Shown here: piece by piece, positions 25,737 through 33,751 of the stretch
Numbering within the stretch: position 1 is the first letter of the stretch
How the letters are laid out: each line of letters begins with the position of its first letter
DNA from: Accumulibacter sp.
GTDB taxonomy: Bacteria; Pseudomonadota; Gammaproteobacteria; Burkholderiales; Rhodocyclaceae
Reading direction: 5' to 3'
NCBI RefSeq assembly: GCF_029255285.1
Contig: NZ_JAPUVI010000108.1
Span: 1 to 64,000 of the forward strand
Length of the DNA stretch: 64,000 bases
Notes under the pieces: model-generated
What the model saw: the letters and a program-made list of their open reading frames with translations, nothing else
What the model was told of the DNA's origin: nothing
Database searches by the model: none
Translations under genes and position numbers: made by a program

Positions 25737-28241
25737 CTACTGGACGTCGGCCAGGATCTGCGCGGTCGGCAGTCGGGTGGCCTGGTGCGCCGCGTAAGCG
25801 CTGGCGACGACAGCCGCCAGCAAGGTCAGCCCGGCGGCGCCAAGGACGGTCAGCCAGGGGACGGCGAGCGACATGCGCCAGTGGAAGGCCTGCGGGTTGA
25901 CCACGTGGGTCAGAACGGCGCCGATCGCGATGCCGCAGGCGACGCCGATCAGCAGTCCGACGGCGGCGATCAATGCGCCTTCGAAGATGACCGCGCGGCG
26001 CAGCATGCGACGGTCGAAACCCAGCGCGCCGAGCGTCGCCAGTTCGCGTGCACGCAGTCGGACGCTGGCCGCCAGTGTTACCGCCAGGGCGAACAAGCCG
26101 ATCAGCGTCGCGGCGGCTTCGAGCGCGTAGGTTACGGCAAAGCTCTTGTCGAAAATCGACAGACTCAAGTGGCGAATCTCGATGCCGTCAGTCAGTTCGA
26201 GTCCATAACCCGTGGTCCACCCTGCCAGCCAGTCGCTGGCCGCCGATTCCTGGCCTGGCCGTGGCCAGAGGGCCAGATCGCTGGGCTGGAAGTCGCCGCC
26301 GAGTCGGAGATAGTCGTCGCGACTGATTGTCACGGCGCCAAACTGTCGTGAGTAGTCACGCCAAATGCCGCCGACGAAGACATCGACGACGCGTCCGATC
26401 AAGGGCAGGCGCAGCCTCTGGCCGGGCTCGATGCCGTAGATCTCGTGCATTGGTTCGCTGACCCAGACCACCGCCATGTCCTCCGGCGGTGTGAGGAGCG
26501 GTCCGGTGAACGGCAGTCGCGCTGCCGGGTTGTTGCGCTCGAGCTCGCGGATCAGCAACGCCACGTTCGGCCGACGGGCGTCGATGGTCAGCGCGGCCTG
26601 CGCCATTCGTTCGACCCGGGCGAACGGTGCGTCCGCACGCTCCAACCCGGCGAGCAAGTCCTGCGGCAAGGGGGTTGCCTTACTGCGCAGGTAGAGTGGC
26701 GCCGGCAGGACGTGATCGAGCCAGTGGTTGACGGCAAGGCGGAAGCTCGAAACCATGATCACCATGCTGGCGGTCAGCGCAAAACTGACGATCAGCCCGC
26801 TAGCCGCGACTTGCGCCATCAGCGGAGCCTGCGCGACGTTCTGCACCGCGATCTGCTGCGCGGCAGGAAGCCGCCGTGCGGCGAGCCACCCGAAAAGCCA
26901 TTGCGTGAGTAGCGGCGCACTGCGGACGCCAAGCACCAGGAGCAGCGCGATCGACCCGTAGCCGGCCAGCGGGAGATCGAAAGCTGGCGGTAGTCGGGTC
27001 ATCAGGAATGCGCTCAGTGCCAGCAGCGGCAAGCGCCAGCGCCGGTGTGATGGCACGCCGGCACGATGGTGCTGCAAAAAACCGACTTTCAGCGCTTGCG
27101 CCAATGGCTGAACGCGGTTGAGGTAGGCTGGGTAGAGCGCGCCGGCCAGGCTGGCAGCGCAGCCGAGCGTCAGGAAACCCAGCGTCGGCGCAACTTCCGG
27201 GACGATGGGCGGGGCGCTGCCGGAGAAGTAGCCACCACCGAGGTCAGCGCCCAGCCGTTGCGTTAGTGCCAGCGCCAGCGCGTAGCCAAGCGCCAGTCCA
27301 CCCAGCGCACCGGGGACGCCGATCGCCAGTCCTTCGAGCAGAACCTGCAGCAAGCGCATGCGCGGCGATAGGCCGAGGACGCCGAGCAGGGCAAACTGTG
27401 TCGAGCGCTGCGCCACCGCCGTCAGTTGCGTGGCGAACACCAGAAAAGCGCCGGTTAGCAAGGCGACCAGAGCCAGCACATTGAGGTTCACGCGATAGGC
27501 GCGCGACAGGTTGGAAACCCGTGCCTGATCGTCTTCCGCCGCACGTAGCAGGAGGTCGGCCGGCAAGCGCGCGGCGAGATCTCGCCGCCAGTTTGCCCGA
27601 TCGGTGTCCGGGGCCAAGCGGATACGCCCCTCGCTGACCGCGTCGGGTGGCCCGAAATGCTCCTGCACCCAGGCAATGTCGGCTACCAGAAGCAAGTCAT
27701 CGGGTCCCGTGGCGGGCAAATCGCCGGCAATCGTCGTTTGCCAACGTTGATCGCCGCGCCACAAGGTTACGCTGGCGCCAGGACGCTGGCCGAGCCTGTC
27801 GAGCAGCGCCGGTGAGGCGAAAATCCGGCCGCCGAAGATGTCGCCGCCTGTCATGCCTTCGTTCCGCGGCAGCAGTCTGGGTAGCACCGCCGCCGCGCTG
27901 AACACGTCGAGTCCGATCAGGCGCAGCGGTGTGCCGGTGTTGCCGATTCTTACCCGCGTTTCGATTACCGGCGCGATTGCCAGTACCGCCGGATCGCGTG
28001 CGATGGCATTGATCGTCGCCAGCGGCACGCCGCCGCTACTGTCGCGCGCGGCGATGACGGCGTCCGGATCGCCCTGCACGACCTTCATCGCCCGGCCGAA
28101 ATCGGCCAGCGCGGCCTCGTTGATCAAATGGATCGAGTAGCCGAGTGCCACACCGAGCGCGATCGCCAGCATCGACAGGCACGTCGCCGCGGCGCGTGTC
28201 CTGAACTGTGCCCGAATCAGCCACCAGGCAAGAGTTGTCAC
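25737..28241 (-). CDS. FtsX-family ABC transporter permease
   Basis: An 834-residue permease with two MacB/FtsX-type units: a membrane helix near residue 20 (CLSMLAIALGVALGYSI), a large periplasmic domain, three helices at about 245-360, then a second helix and periplasmic domain and three final helices. This is the DevC/AttF-G form that moves lipophilic substrates or lipoproteins. The start is the GTG at 28241, which overlaps the ATPase stop as GTGA; an upstream in-frame start at 28283 would add 14 residues inside the ATPase gene. Together with the ATPase and the AttH-like protein it forms an ABC export or extraction system. Confidence 0.9.
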   Translation of the reverse strand: MTTLAWWLIRAQFRTRAAATCLSMLAIALGVALGYSIHLINEAALADFGRAMKVVQGDPDAVIAARDSSGGVPLATINAIARDPAVLAIAPVIETRVRIGNTGTPLRLIGLDVFSAAAVLPRLLPRNEGMTGGDIFGGRIFASPALLDRLGQRPGASVTLWRGDQRWQTTIAGDLPATGPDDLLLVADIAWVQEHFGPPDAVSEGRIRLAPDTDRANWRRDLAARLPADLLLRAAEDDQARVSNLSRAYRVNLNVLALVALLTGAFLVFATQLTAVAQRSTQFALLGVLGLSPRMRLLQVLLEGLAIGVPGALGGLALGYALALALTQRLGADLGGGYFSGSAPPIVPEVAPTLGFLTLGCAASLAGALYPAYLNRVQPLAQALKVGFLQHHRAGVPSHRRWRLPLLALSAFLMTRLPPAFDLPLAGYGSIALLLVLGVRSAPLLTQWLFGWLAARRLPAAQQIAVQNVAQAPLMAQVAASGLIVSFALTASMVIMVSSFRLAVNHWLDHVLPAPLYLRSKATPLPQDLLAGLERADAPFARVERMAQAALTIDARRPNVALLIRELERNNPAARLPFTGPLLTPPEDMAVVWVSEPMHEIYGIEPGQRLRLPLIGRVVDVFVGGIWRDYSRQFGAVTISRDDYLRLGGDFQPSDLALWPRPGQESAASDWLAGWTTGYGLELTDGIEIRHLSLSIFDKSFAVTYALEAAATLIGLFALAVTLAASVRLRARELATLGALGFDRRMLRRAVIFEGALIAAVGLLIGVACGIAIGAVLTHVVNPQAFHWRMSLAVPWLTVLGAAGLTLLAAVVASAYAAHQATRLPTAQILADVQ

Positions 28242-28972
28242 ACGAGGCCGTCCGGCGTCAAGGTCAGGATGCGGTCGCAGCACTGCGCGACCTGCTGTGA
28301 ATGGGTGACGATCAAGGCGCCGGCTGCCTGCTCGCGAACCCTTTCGAGGAACAGAGAAAGTATTCCGTCGGCGGTGCGCGGGTCGAGGTTGCCGGTCGGT
28401 TCATCGGCCAAAATCAGTGCCGGATGGTGCACCAGTGCGCGGGCGATGGCGACGCGCTGCAGTTCACCACCGGATAGTGAAGCCGGCCAGCGCCCGCCGA
28501 AGCCGGCCAGACCGACACGCTCGAGCAGTGCCTGCGTTCGCCCCACGTGCTCGTCAGCCGCTACCTGGCTCAGCAGCAACGGCAGGGCGACGTTTTGCGC
28601 CACGGTTAGCGTCGGCAGTACGTGAAAAGCCTGAAAGACGAAACCGATGCAGCGCGCCCGCAGCGCGGCACGTGCCGTTTCGCCGAGCCGTACAATGTCG
28701 AGTCCCTGCGGACCAATGCCCACTGAGCCGCTGTCCGCCGTCTCGAGGCCGGCGATGCAGTTCAACAGGGTGCTCTTGCCTGTTCCCGACTCACCAAGCA
28801 GAGCAACGATTTCGCCGGCCGATACGCCAAGGTCGAGATGGCTGAATAGTGGTCGACTGGCGCCGGGGTACTGCTTGCCAAGGCCCGACACGGTGAGCAC
28901 CGGACAAACTCCGGCAGCGAGCGGCAGTGGCTGCCGGTCAAACCGCCGGGCGGTCCAGTCGGCTCGATTCAA
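28238..28972 (-). CDS. ABC transporter ATP-binding protein (LolD/MacB type)
   Basis: A 244-residue ATPase with Walker A GESGTGKST, the Q-loop (VFQAFHVLPTLT), signature LSGGELQRVAIA and Walker B LILADEPTGNLD, then the switch His in IVTHS. The Q-loop and signature sequences match the LolD/FtsE/MacB branch, which partners with FtsX-type permeases. The first 24 residues are unusual; the TTG at 28972 overlaps the upstream stop (TTGA), while a GTG at 28900 would give a more typical N-terminus (VLTVSGLGKQYPG). The start is therefore uncertain. It powers the adjacent permease. Confidence 0.92.
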   Translation of the reverse strand: MNRADWTARRFDRQPLPLAAGVCPVLTVSGLGKQYPGASRPLFSHLDLGVSAGEIVALLGESGTGKSTLLNCIAGLETADSGSVGIGPQGLDIVRLGETARAALRARCIGFVFQAFHVLPTLTVAQNVALPLLLSQVAADEHVGRTQALLERVGLAGFGGRWPASLSGGELQRVAIARALVHHPALILADEPTGNLDPRTADGILSLFLERVREQAAGALIVTHSQQVAQCCDRILTLTPDGLV

Positions 28973-30282
28973 TGGCGCTCCGCCAAGTACGACCAGTTGA
29001 TTTTGCGGCGCGGCAGCAGGTAATCGAGCTCTTCTGCCGGCCGATCGTGCAGGCGAAGCGGGCGCTCGATGGCGATCGTATCGTCGTCCGCCAGGTCGAC
29101 GATGATCGATTGCCGGCGCGGTATTTCGGGCGCGTAGATCATGACCTTGGGTTTGAGCGGCTTGCCCGGGGGGGCCGAGCCGACGACGGCGCCGACTCGG
29201 CCGTCACCGAGTTGCACGATGGATCCCGGCGGGTAGACGCCCATCGCACGCACGAACAGTTGCAGCAGCGTCGCATCGAAGGATTTTTTCTCGCGCGTCC
29301 ACATTGTAGACAGGGCCTCGGTAGGCGACAGCGCGTAGCGGTAGTCGATCGGGTTGACCAGATTGTCGAAACGGTTGGCGATCGCCACCAGTCGCGCTGC
29401 CAACGGGATGGCGTTGCCGGCCAGGCGGTCCGGGAAACCGCTGCCGTCGAAGCGCTCGTGATGCGACAGGATGGCGTCGAGCATCGGCGGTGAGAGGTTG
29501 CCGGCGCGCGCGGCCAGATCCTGCCCGGCCCGGCAGTGGTTCTGATAGATCGCTTCCTCGTGACGGTTGCGTTCACTGTTGCGCAGAATAGATGAACTGA
29601 TCGAGGTCTTTCCGATGTCGTGCAACAGAGCGCCGATGCCGAGCGCCCGCAAAGCCTGTTCCGGCAATTGCGCCTGTTTGCCGATCAGCAGGGCGAGTGT
29701 CATTACCGACAGCGCATGTGCCGCCTGTCCGTCCTCCTGCGCCTTTTCGGCGATCAGGGCGATCGCGCTGTCCGGATCGGCCAACAGCGCCGCTGTCGAG
29801 TCCTCACTGACCTTGCCGATCTGTTTGACCGCCTCGCGGGGGTTGACGGTGAAGTGCCGGATAGCGCCGCCGACCGCCTTGGCGGCACCGACGAAGTGCT
29901 GCTGCGTTTTCTCGAGCCGCTCGCGGAGTTGATCCATCACTCGCGAACGCTGTTGTTTCTCGGCCATGCGGGCCGCCGCAACGGCTGCCAGCCGGGCTTT
30001 TTCCGCGGCGTTTGCGGCGGCGTCCACGGTTTCAGCCGCCGCCAGAGCCTCGCGCGGCAGCGGCGGAATTCGGCAACGCGTCGGGTCGCAGAAGATCTGC
30101 GGCAATTGCATCGCCGCTATCAAGCGTGCCTGCTCGTCGTCAGCGATGACGAAAGAGTTGAACATGAACTGGTGCTCGATCCAGGGAATCGGCAAACGGA
30201 CGTGTACCCCGGGGCGCAGTTGCGATGCGTCGATGCAAATCTCACCGACTTGCGGCGTGACGGCATCGGGGGATGAAGGCAT
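28969..30282 (-). CDS. HD-GYP domain phosphohydrolase with DUF3391
   Basis: A 437-residue protein. Residues 10-60 form a DUF3391 domain (IDASQLRPGVHVRLPIPWIEHQF), then an Ala-rich helical linker, then an HD-GYP domain from about 190 with LLHDIGKTSIS and HHERFDGSGFPD. The latter family hydrolyses cyclic di-GMP; the GYP motif reads GFP here, a common variation. The metal ligands HD and HH are present. GGGAGAATTCGCC precedes the ATG. Its stop overlaps the next gene (the ABC ATPase), which implies that turnover of a second messenger and the exporter are expressed together. There is no receiver domain, so activation is by other means. Confidence 0.92.
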   Translation of the reverse strand: MPSSPDAVTPQVGEICIDASQLRPGVHVRLPIPWIEHQFMFNSFVIADDEQARLIAAMQLPQIFCDPTRCRIPPLPREALAAAETVDAAANAAEKARLAAVAAARMAEKQQRSRVMDQLRERLEKTQQHFVGAAKAVGGAIRHFTVNPREAVKQIGKVSEDSTAALLADPDSAIALIAEKAQEDGQAAHALSVMTLALLIGKQAQLPEQALRALGIGALLHDIGKTSISSSILRNSERNRHEEAIYQNHCRAGQDLAARAGNLSPPMLDAILSHHERFDGSGFPDRLAGNAIPLAARLVAIANRFDNLVNPIDYRYALSPTEALSTMWTREKKSFDATLLQLFVRAMGVYPPGSIVQLGDGRVGAVVGSAPPGKPLKPKVMIYAPEIPRRQSIIVDLADDDTIAIERPLRLHDRPAEELDYLLPRRKINWSYLAERH

Positions 30283-30411
30283 GGCGAATTCTCCCGTAAG
30301 GCGTGGCGGCGGTCGTCTGGCGTGCGGCAGCCATCACTATAGGACAGTCCGGCCGGCAATCGCTAGCCGATAGCCGGGCGTTCAGCCCATCGCCGCCCCG
30401 AAACTCGCCGG

Positions 30412-31638
30412 CTACTTGCCGGTCGGGGAGTCGGCGCGCAAGGCGACCAACAGTTTCTGTCCGGCGCGTCCGTTGGCAGCCAGGCCCAGGCGTTTCTGTT
30501 CGCTCTGGATCGCTTGTCGCGAGTTGGCGCCGATCATGCCGTCAATCTCGCCGATCGGGTAGCCTCGGGCGGCGAGCAGTGACTGCAGTTCCCGGCGTTC
30601 ACGGCGCGAGAGACCCGGGTCATCCGTTGGCCAGGGCGTGACGAACGGTTTGCCGCCCTTGATCCGGTCGGCCAGGTGAGCGATCGCCAGGGCATAGCTC
30701 TCGGCAGCGTTGTAGCCGTAGATGACGTCGAAGTTGCGGAAGACGAGAAAGGCCGGACCACGCGCGCCGGCCGGTAGCAGAAGCCCGGCAGCGGCGTCGG
30801 ACGGGCCGATCGCCTGGCCGTCGGCGCGTCGCACACCGCGCGCGCTCCAGTGCGCCAGCGGGCGCTTGTTGCCGCGGCCGGCGACGCTGCTGTCGAAACC
30901 CGGCGGCAGAAGGACTTCGTAGCCCCAGGGCTCGCCTTTCCTCCAGCCGCCCCGCTGCAGGAAATGGGCGGTCGAGGCCAGGGCATCGGGGACGCTGTCG
31001 ATCAGGTCGCGCTTACCGTCGCCATCACCATCGACAGCCAGGCGCAGGAAGGTGGAGGGCATGAACTGGGTGTGGCCGAAGGCGCCGGCCCACGACCCGA
31101 CCAGACGTTCCGGCGCGATGTCGCCGCTGTCGAGAATCTTCAGGGTGCTCAGGAACTCGCCGCGGAAATACGCCTGCCGACGTCCGAAGCAGGCGAGCGT
31201 GCCGAGCGAGGTGAGCAGCGGGCGTTTGCCGAAGTTGCGTCCAAAGTTGCTTTCAACTCCCCAGACAGCCACTATGGTATCTGAGTCGACTTGGTAGCGA
31301 TCGGCCGCCGTCGCCAGCGCCGCCGACCATTTCTCGCGCATCGCCAAGGCATCGGCGACCCTCTCGTCATCGACAAGGCCGGCCAGATAGTCCCAGATCG
31401 GTGTCCTGAACTCGGGCTGATAGTCGAGGAATTCGAGTACGCTCAGGTCCGGCGACAATCCACGCGTCAGGCGATCGAAGACTGTCGCCGATACGCCACG
31501 TGAGGCCGCGTCCGACCGCAGGGCAGCCAGGCATGAGCTGAAGCGCTCGTTCGGCGGTGTTTGTTGTGCGGCAGCAATGGTGGTCAGCAGTGCCAACTGG
31601 GACGCAATATAACATTTCTTCAGCAGGCGACGCATCAT
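30412..31638 (-). CDS. Lytic murein transglycosylase (MltB type)
   Basis: A 408-residue periplasmic enzyme that cleaves peptidoglycan glycan strands to give 1,6-anhydro ends. A signal peptide (YIASQLALLTTIAAAQ) precedes the SLT_2/MltB domain, with the catalytic Glu in AVWGVESNFGRNFG and the conserved GSWAGAFGHTQFMPS. DGDGDGKRDLIDS resembles a calcium-binding loop of MltB. The C-terminal 60 residues are a PG_binding_1 domain (LLAARGYPIGEIDGMIGANSRQAI). There is no lipobox after the signal, so it is a soluble MltB-like form. It lies 130 bp ahead of the HD-GYP gene; a shared transcript is possible. Confidence 0.92.
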   Translation of the reverse strand: MMRRLLKKCYIASQLALLTTIAAAQQTPPNERFSSCLAALRSDAASRGVSATVFDRLTRGLSPDLSVLEFLDYQPEFRTPIWDYLAGLVDDERVADALAMREKWSAALATAADRYQVDSDTIVAVWGVESNFGRNFGKRPLLTSLGTLACFGRRQAYFRGEFLSTLKILDSGDIAPERLVGSWAGAFGHTQFMPSTFLRLAVDGDGDGKRDLIDSVPDALASTAHFLQRGGWRKGEPWGYEVLLPPGFDSSVAGRGNKRPLAHWSARGVRRADGQAIGPSDAAAGLLLPAGARGPAFLVFRNFDVIYGYNAAESYALAIAHLADRIKGGKPFVTPWPTDDPGLSRRERRELQSLLAARGYPIGEIDGMIGANSRQAIQSEQKRLGLAANGRAGQKLLVALRADSPTGK

Positions 31639-31659
31639 TGGCGAGAAGTCCGGGAACGG

Positions 31660-32115
31660 TTACGGGAATTTGGGCTGGCCGGGCAGCGGTTCGTCCGGCT
31701 GACGATCGCCAGCCGCCGCTCGGCAACCCGGGTTTTCGAGCGGCCGTTGACGGCGGGGCGCCGGAAAGTCGTTCGTCGCTTCGCCGCTCGCCGATGCGCC
31801 ACGAGCGGTGTCGTATACTGTACGTGCGATGACTTCTCCCTCGATCACGTCACCGTGCAGATCGGGTGATGCGCGTTGCCGATCCATCGGTGGTCGCAAG
31901 CCAAAGGATGCGCGTAAATGGCGCGTCTTCCATTTCAGGTAGGCAAAAGCGAGTAGCCCGACAATCAGCACGACGGCAAGCGCCAGCACGGAGAACATGA
32001 AGCCGAGAACCAGCAAGGCGGCCGTCACCGCAATTGTCGTCATTCTGGCCAAGACGCCAGTTGGTTCCGCCGCTGGGCGCACGCCGGCCAAGTCGGATGG
32101 ATTTTCTAATGTCAT
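31660..32115 (-). CDS. Small single- or double-pass membrane protein, hypothetical
   Basis: A 151-residue protein. Residues about 24-58 form a long hydrophobic segment (MTTIAVTAALLVLGFMFSVLALAVVLIVGLLAFAYL, cited in parts: TTIAVTAALLVLGFMF and VLALAVVLIVGLLAFAYL), followed by basic KWKTRH and a soluble tail with DVIEGEVIARTVYD. The 'EGEVI' pattern after a hydrophobic hairpin is seen in many small Proteobacterial inner-membrane proteins of unknown role. The ATG at 32115 has AAGGA 5 nt upstream; I prefer it to the in-frame start at 32139. The C-terminal third is Pro/Arg-rich and probably disordered. No function can be assigned. Confidence 0.7.
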   Translation of the reverse strand: MTLENPSDLAGVRPAAEPTGVLARMTTIAVTAALLVLGFMFSVLALAVVLIVGLLAFAYLKWKTRHLRASFGLRPPMDRQRASPDLHGDVIEGEVIARTVYDTARGASASGEATNDFPAPRRQRPLENPGCRAAAGDRQPDEPLPGQPKFP

Positions 32116-32701
32116 CGAGGTCCTTGTCTTTGCCGTCACGGCAGGCGCGGCTTCCGAGCATTGTAAGAGTTTTGCGCGCGCGGTGGGTAGGCCGCCGTGT
32201 CTATGCGATGAGCCTGCTCGCTCAAAAAAACGGCCCGCGCAGGGGGGGCTGGCGGGCCGGTGGTGCAGTCGCTGGAACGTTCCGTAGGGGGGGAGGGGAG
32301 GGGAACGACCCGGCGACAGATAGAATACTACTCACTCGCCGGTCCGGGGTCTGTGTGCTCTTTGTCTCCTTGTGTGACGGTCCGTAAGCGCTCAGTTCGA
32401 GGCCGGTGGCACGATGGTGCCGCCGCCCTAATGGTTTCGATGCCGGAAGCGGAAACCGAGTGTCTGATTCTCCGGCCGCTATCCTTGACCTACCTCCCAT
32501 GCAGGTTTGGCACGTCGAACCAAGTCATGACAGATCAGGCAGGGTTAGAATGGCCTGCCGTGCCTACGGAGTCTTACCCTGCCCGCTGGCGCAAGGGGTT
32601 GGAGAGCGGGAACGGCGATGCGAAGGCGAGATCTCGCGGAGTTTTCGTCATCGATGTTTCGTTGGTTTTTTACGTGACGAATGATCTCCCATGGGACGTC
32701 T
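32116..32701. other. 586-bp region without a confident gene
   Basis: No ORF here has the composition of a real gene. It holds a minus-strand intrinsic terminator at 32224-32259, a G-rich run (32286-32302), and a minus-strand imperfect stem in which CCGGCGA and TCGCCGG (between about 32310 and 32345) can pair. These suggest that an RNA gene could end at the terminator (see findings). Confidence 0.5.
32224..32259 (-). terminator. Intrinsic terminator on the minus strand with no obvious upstream gene
   Basis: On the minus strand CGGCCCGC (32259-32252) pairs with GCGGGCCG (32238-32231) and is followed by seven Ts (32230-32224). This is a classic terminator with an 8-bp GC stem. No protein gene ends just upstream of it; the nearest minus-strand transcript is the tRNA operon ending 830 bp away. 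Confidence 0.75.
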
Positions 32702-33028
32702 ATGAATTCCTCGCCACCAAATCTGATCCCGCACCGCGCACAGACGCTCGAAGTTCTTCGGCTGATGGGAAAGAACCGGCCGATCCTGATGCTACTGGGC
32801 GACGAAGACGGCTATGGAACCCGCTGGTTGCTGGATGGCCAGGAAATCCTTCCAGGGATCGCCAAGTATCTAATCCAAAAAGGATTTATCGTCGAGAGTG
32901 GCGCCACTGAGTTCGGGGTCCGAAAGCTCGTCCTGACGGATTCAGGTGACCGCTTGCGGCAGGACGGTGTGCGCTGGTGGATGGGTCTTGGATTTTTTGA
33001 GCGACTGCGAGTCAGGATCCTAGGTTAA
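32702..33028 (+). CDS. Small hypothetical protein
   Basis: A 108-residue protein (ATG 32702; an ATG at 32681 adds 7 residues). The sequence has a well-formed globular look: PHRAQTLEVLRLMGKNRP, GTRWLLDGQEILPGIAKYLIQKGF, LVLTDSGDRLRQDGVRWW and a final LGFFERLRVRILG. The alternation of helix, turn and a short beta hairpin with 'LTDSG' resembles a winged-helix fold, but I do not recognise a named family. Neither start has a good Shine-Dalgarno. It is convergent with the tRNA operon. Base composition is like its neighbours, though the 500 bp upstream are less GC-rich. Confidence 0.65.
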   Translation: MNSSPPNLIPHRAQTLEVLRLMGKNRPILMLLGDEDGYGTRWLLDGQEILPGIAKYLIQKGFIVESGATEFGVRKLVLTDSGDRLRQDGVRWWMGLGFFERLRVRILG

Positions 33029-33092
33029 CCCAGTCCGCTCCACTTGCGATTTCCGGCGCCAGCCATGAGATTCTGCCAAGCGCCAAGTTTGT

Positions 33093-33169
33093 TGGGGCGA
33101 TGTACGGGATTCGAACCCGTGACCACTGGAATCACAATCCAGTGCTCTACCAACTGAGCTAACACCGCC
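33093..33169 (-). tRNA. tRNA-His (GUG)
   Basis: The minus strand folds into a cloverleaf with anticodon loop TTGTGAT (anticodon GTG), a T-arm GGTTCGAATC, and acceptor GCGGTGT/ACATCGC. The extra 5' G pairs with the discriminator C, the identity element of tRNA-His. CCA is encoded (33093-33095). It is the last tRNA of the operon, 7 nt after tRNA-Arg. Confidence 0.95.
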
Positions 33170-33176
33170 GCCGGTT

Positions 33177-33253
33177 TGGCGCGCCCGGCGAGACTCGAAC
33201 TCACGACCCCCGGCTTAGAAGGCCGGTGCTCTATCCGGTTGAGCTACGGGCGC
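33177..33253 (-). tRNA. tRNA-Arg (UCU)
   Basis: Minus-strand cloverleaf with acceptor GCGCCCG/CGGGCGC, anticodon loop CTTCTAA (anticodon TCT) between GGCC-type stems, and T-arm GAGTTCGAGTC. CCA is encoded at 33177-33179. It reads the rare AGA/AGG codons. Confidence 0.95.
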
Positions 33254-33318
33254 AAATACGAGACTTCTCGAAGCTTGTTTCCACAAGGGGCGGGATCGCC
33301 TCCTGTCTCCGGTGCCAC

Positions 33319-33395
33319 TGGTCGGGGCGGTGGGATTCGAACTCACGACCCTCTGCTCCCAAAGCAGATGCGCTACCAGGCTGCGCTACGCCCCG
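33319..33395 (-). tRNA. tRNA-Pro (UGG)
   Basis: Minus-strand cloverleaf with acceptor CGGGGCG/CGCCCCG, D-arm AGCGCAGCCTGGTAGCGC, anticodon loop TTTGGGA (anticodon TGG) and T-arm GAGTTCGAATC. CCA is encoded at 33319-33321. It is the first gene after the promoter. Confidence 0.95.
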
Positions 33396-33406
33396 AGGAG
33401 TGGCGC

Positions 33407-33435
33407 ATTCTACAAGCTGGAACCGCTGTGGTCAA
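33407..33435 (-). promoter_or_regulatory. Promoter of the tRNA-Pro/Arg/His operon
   Basis: On the minus strand TTGACC (33435-33430) and TAGAAT (33412-33407) are exactly 17 bp apart. A GC-rich stretch (GCGCC) follows the -10 box, as in stringently controlled stable-RNA promoters. The first tRNA starts at 33395. Confidence 0.8.
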
Positions 33436-33751
33436 TTGACTTGAAGTGACCGAGGCCGGCCCGGCGTCTGTCGACCAAGGTGCTGTAGAAAGATCGAAAG
33501 CCGGACGGACTTTAGGCCGTGCTGCGCGCCGAAGCGGATGGCCTGGCGTTGACCGGGGACGCGCTTTTTGTGGTCAGATCCTTGCCGGAGTACAGGAGTA
33601 AGGGGCTACTGTTCGCGCCACTGGGCTGTTGCGCTTGGTGGTGATTCTTGCGGACGGGGGCGGTTCGCCGGCGACGGCCGTAGGTCAAGCCGCTGGTGAG
33701 CCGCTTTCCGCTCATCCCCGTACTCTTCTTTTTGGTAACGAGACAACTCCC
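33436..33751. other. 316-bp region between tRNA operon and chrA
   Basis: No credible gene is seen. Short open frames exist on both strands but none has a convincing start or protein character. A chrA promoter must lie here; I see no clear -35/-10 pair. Confidence 0.4.

Noticed and set aside
29967-30276. Plus-strand frames opposite the HD-GYP gene
   Set aside because: Shadows of a conserved gene with no independent support.
32224-32420. 4.5S (SRP) or 6S RNA gene
   Set aside because: The conserved SRP loop motif (GGAAG/GCAGC context) is absent and I could not recognise a 6S bubble; only a generic candidate RNA is reported.
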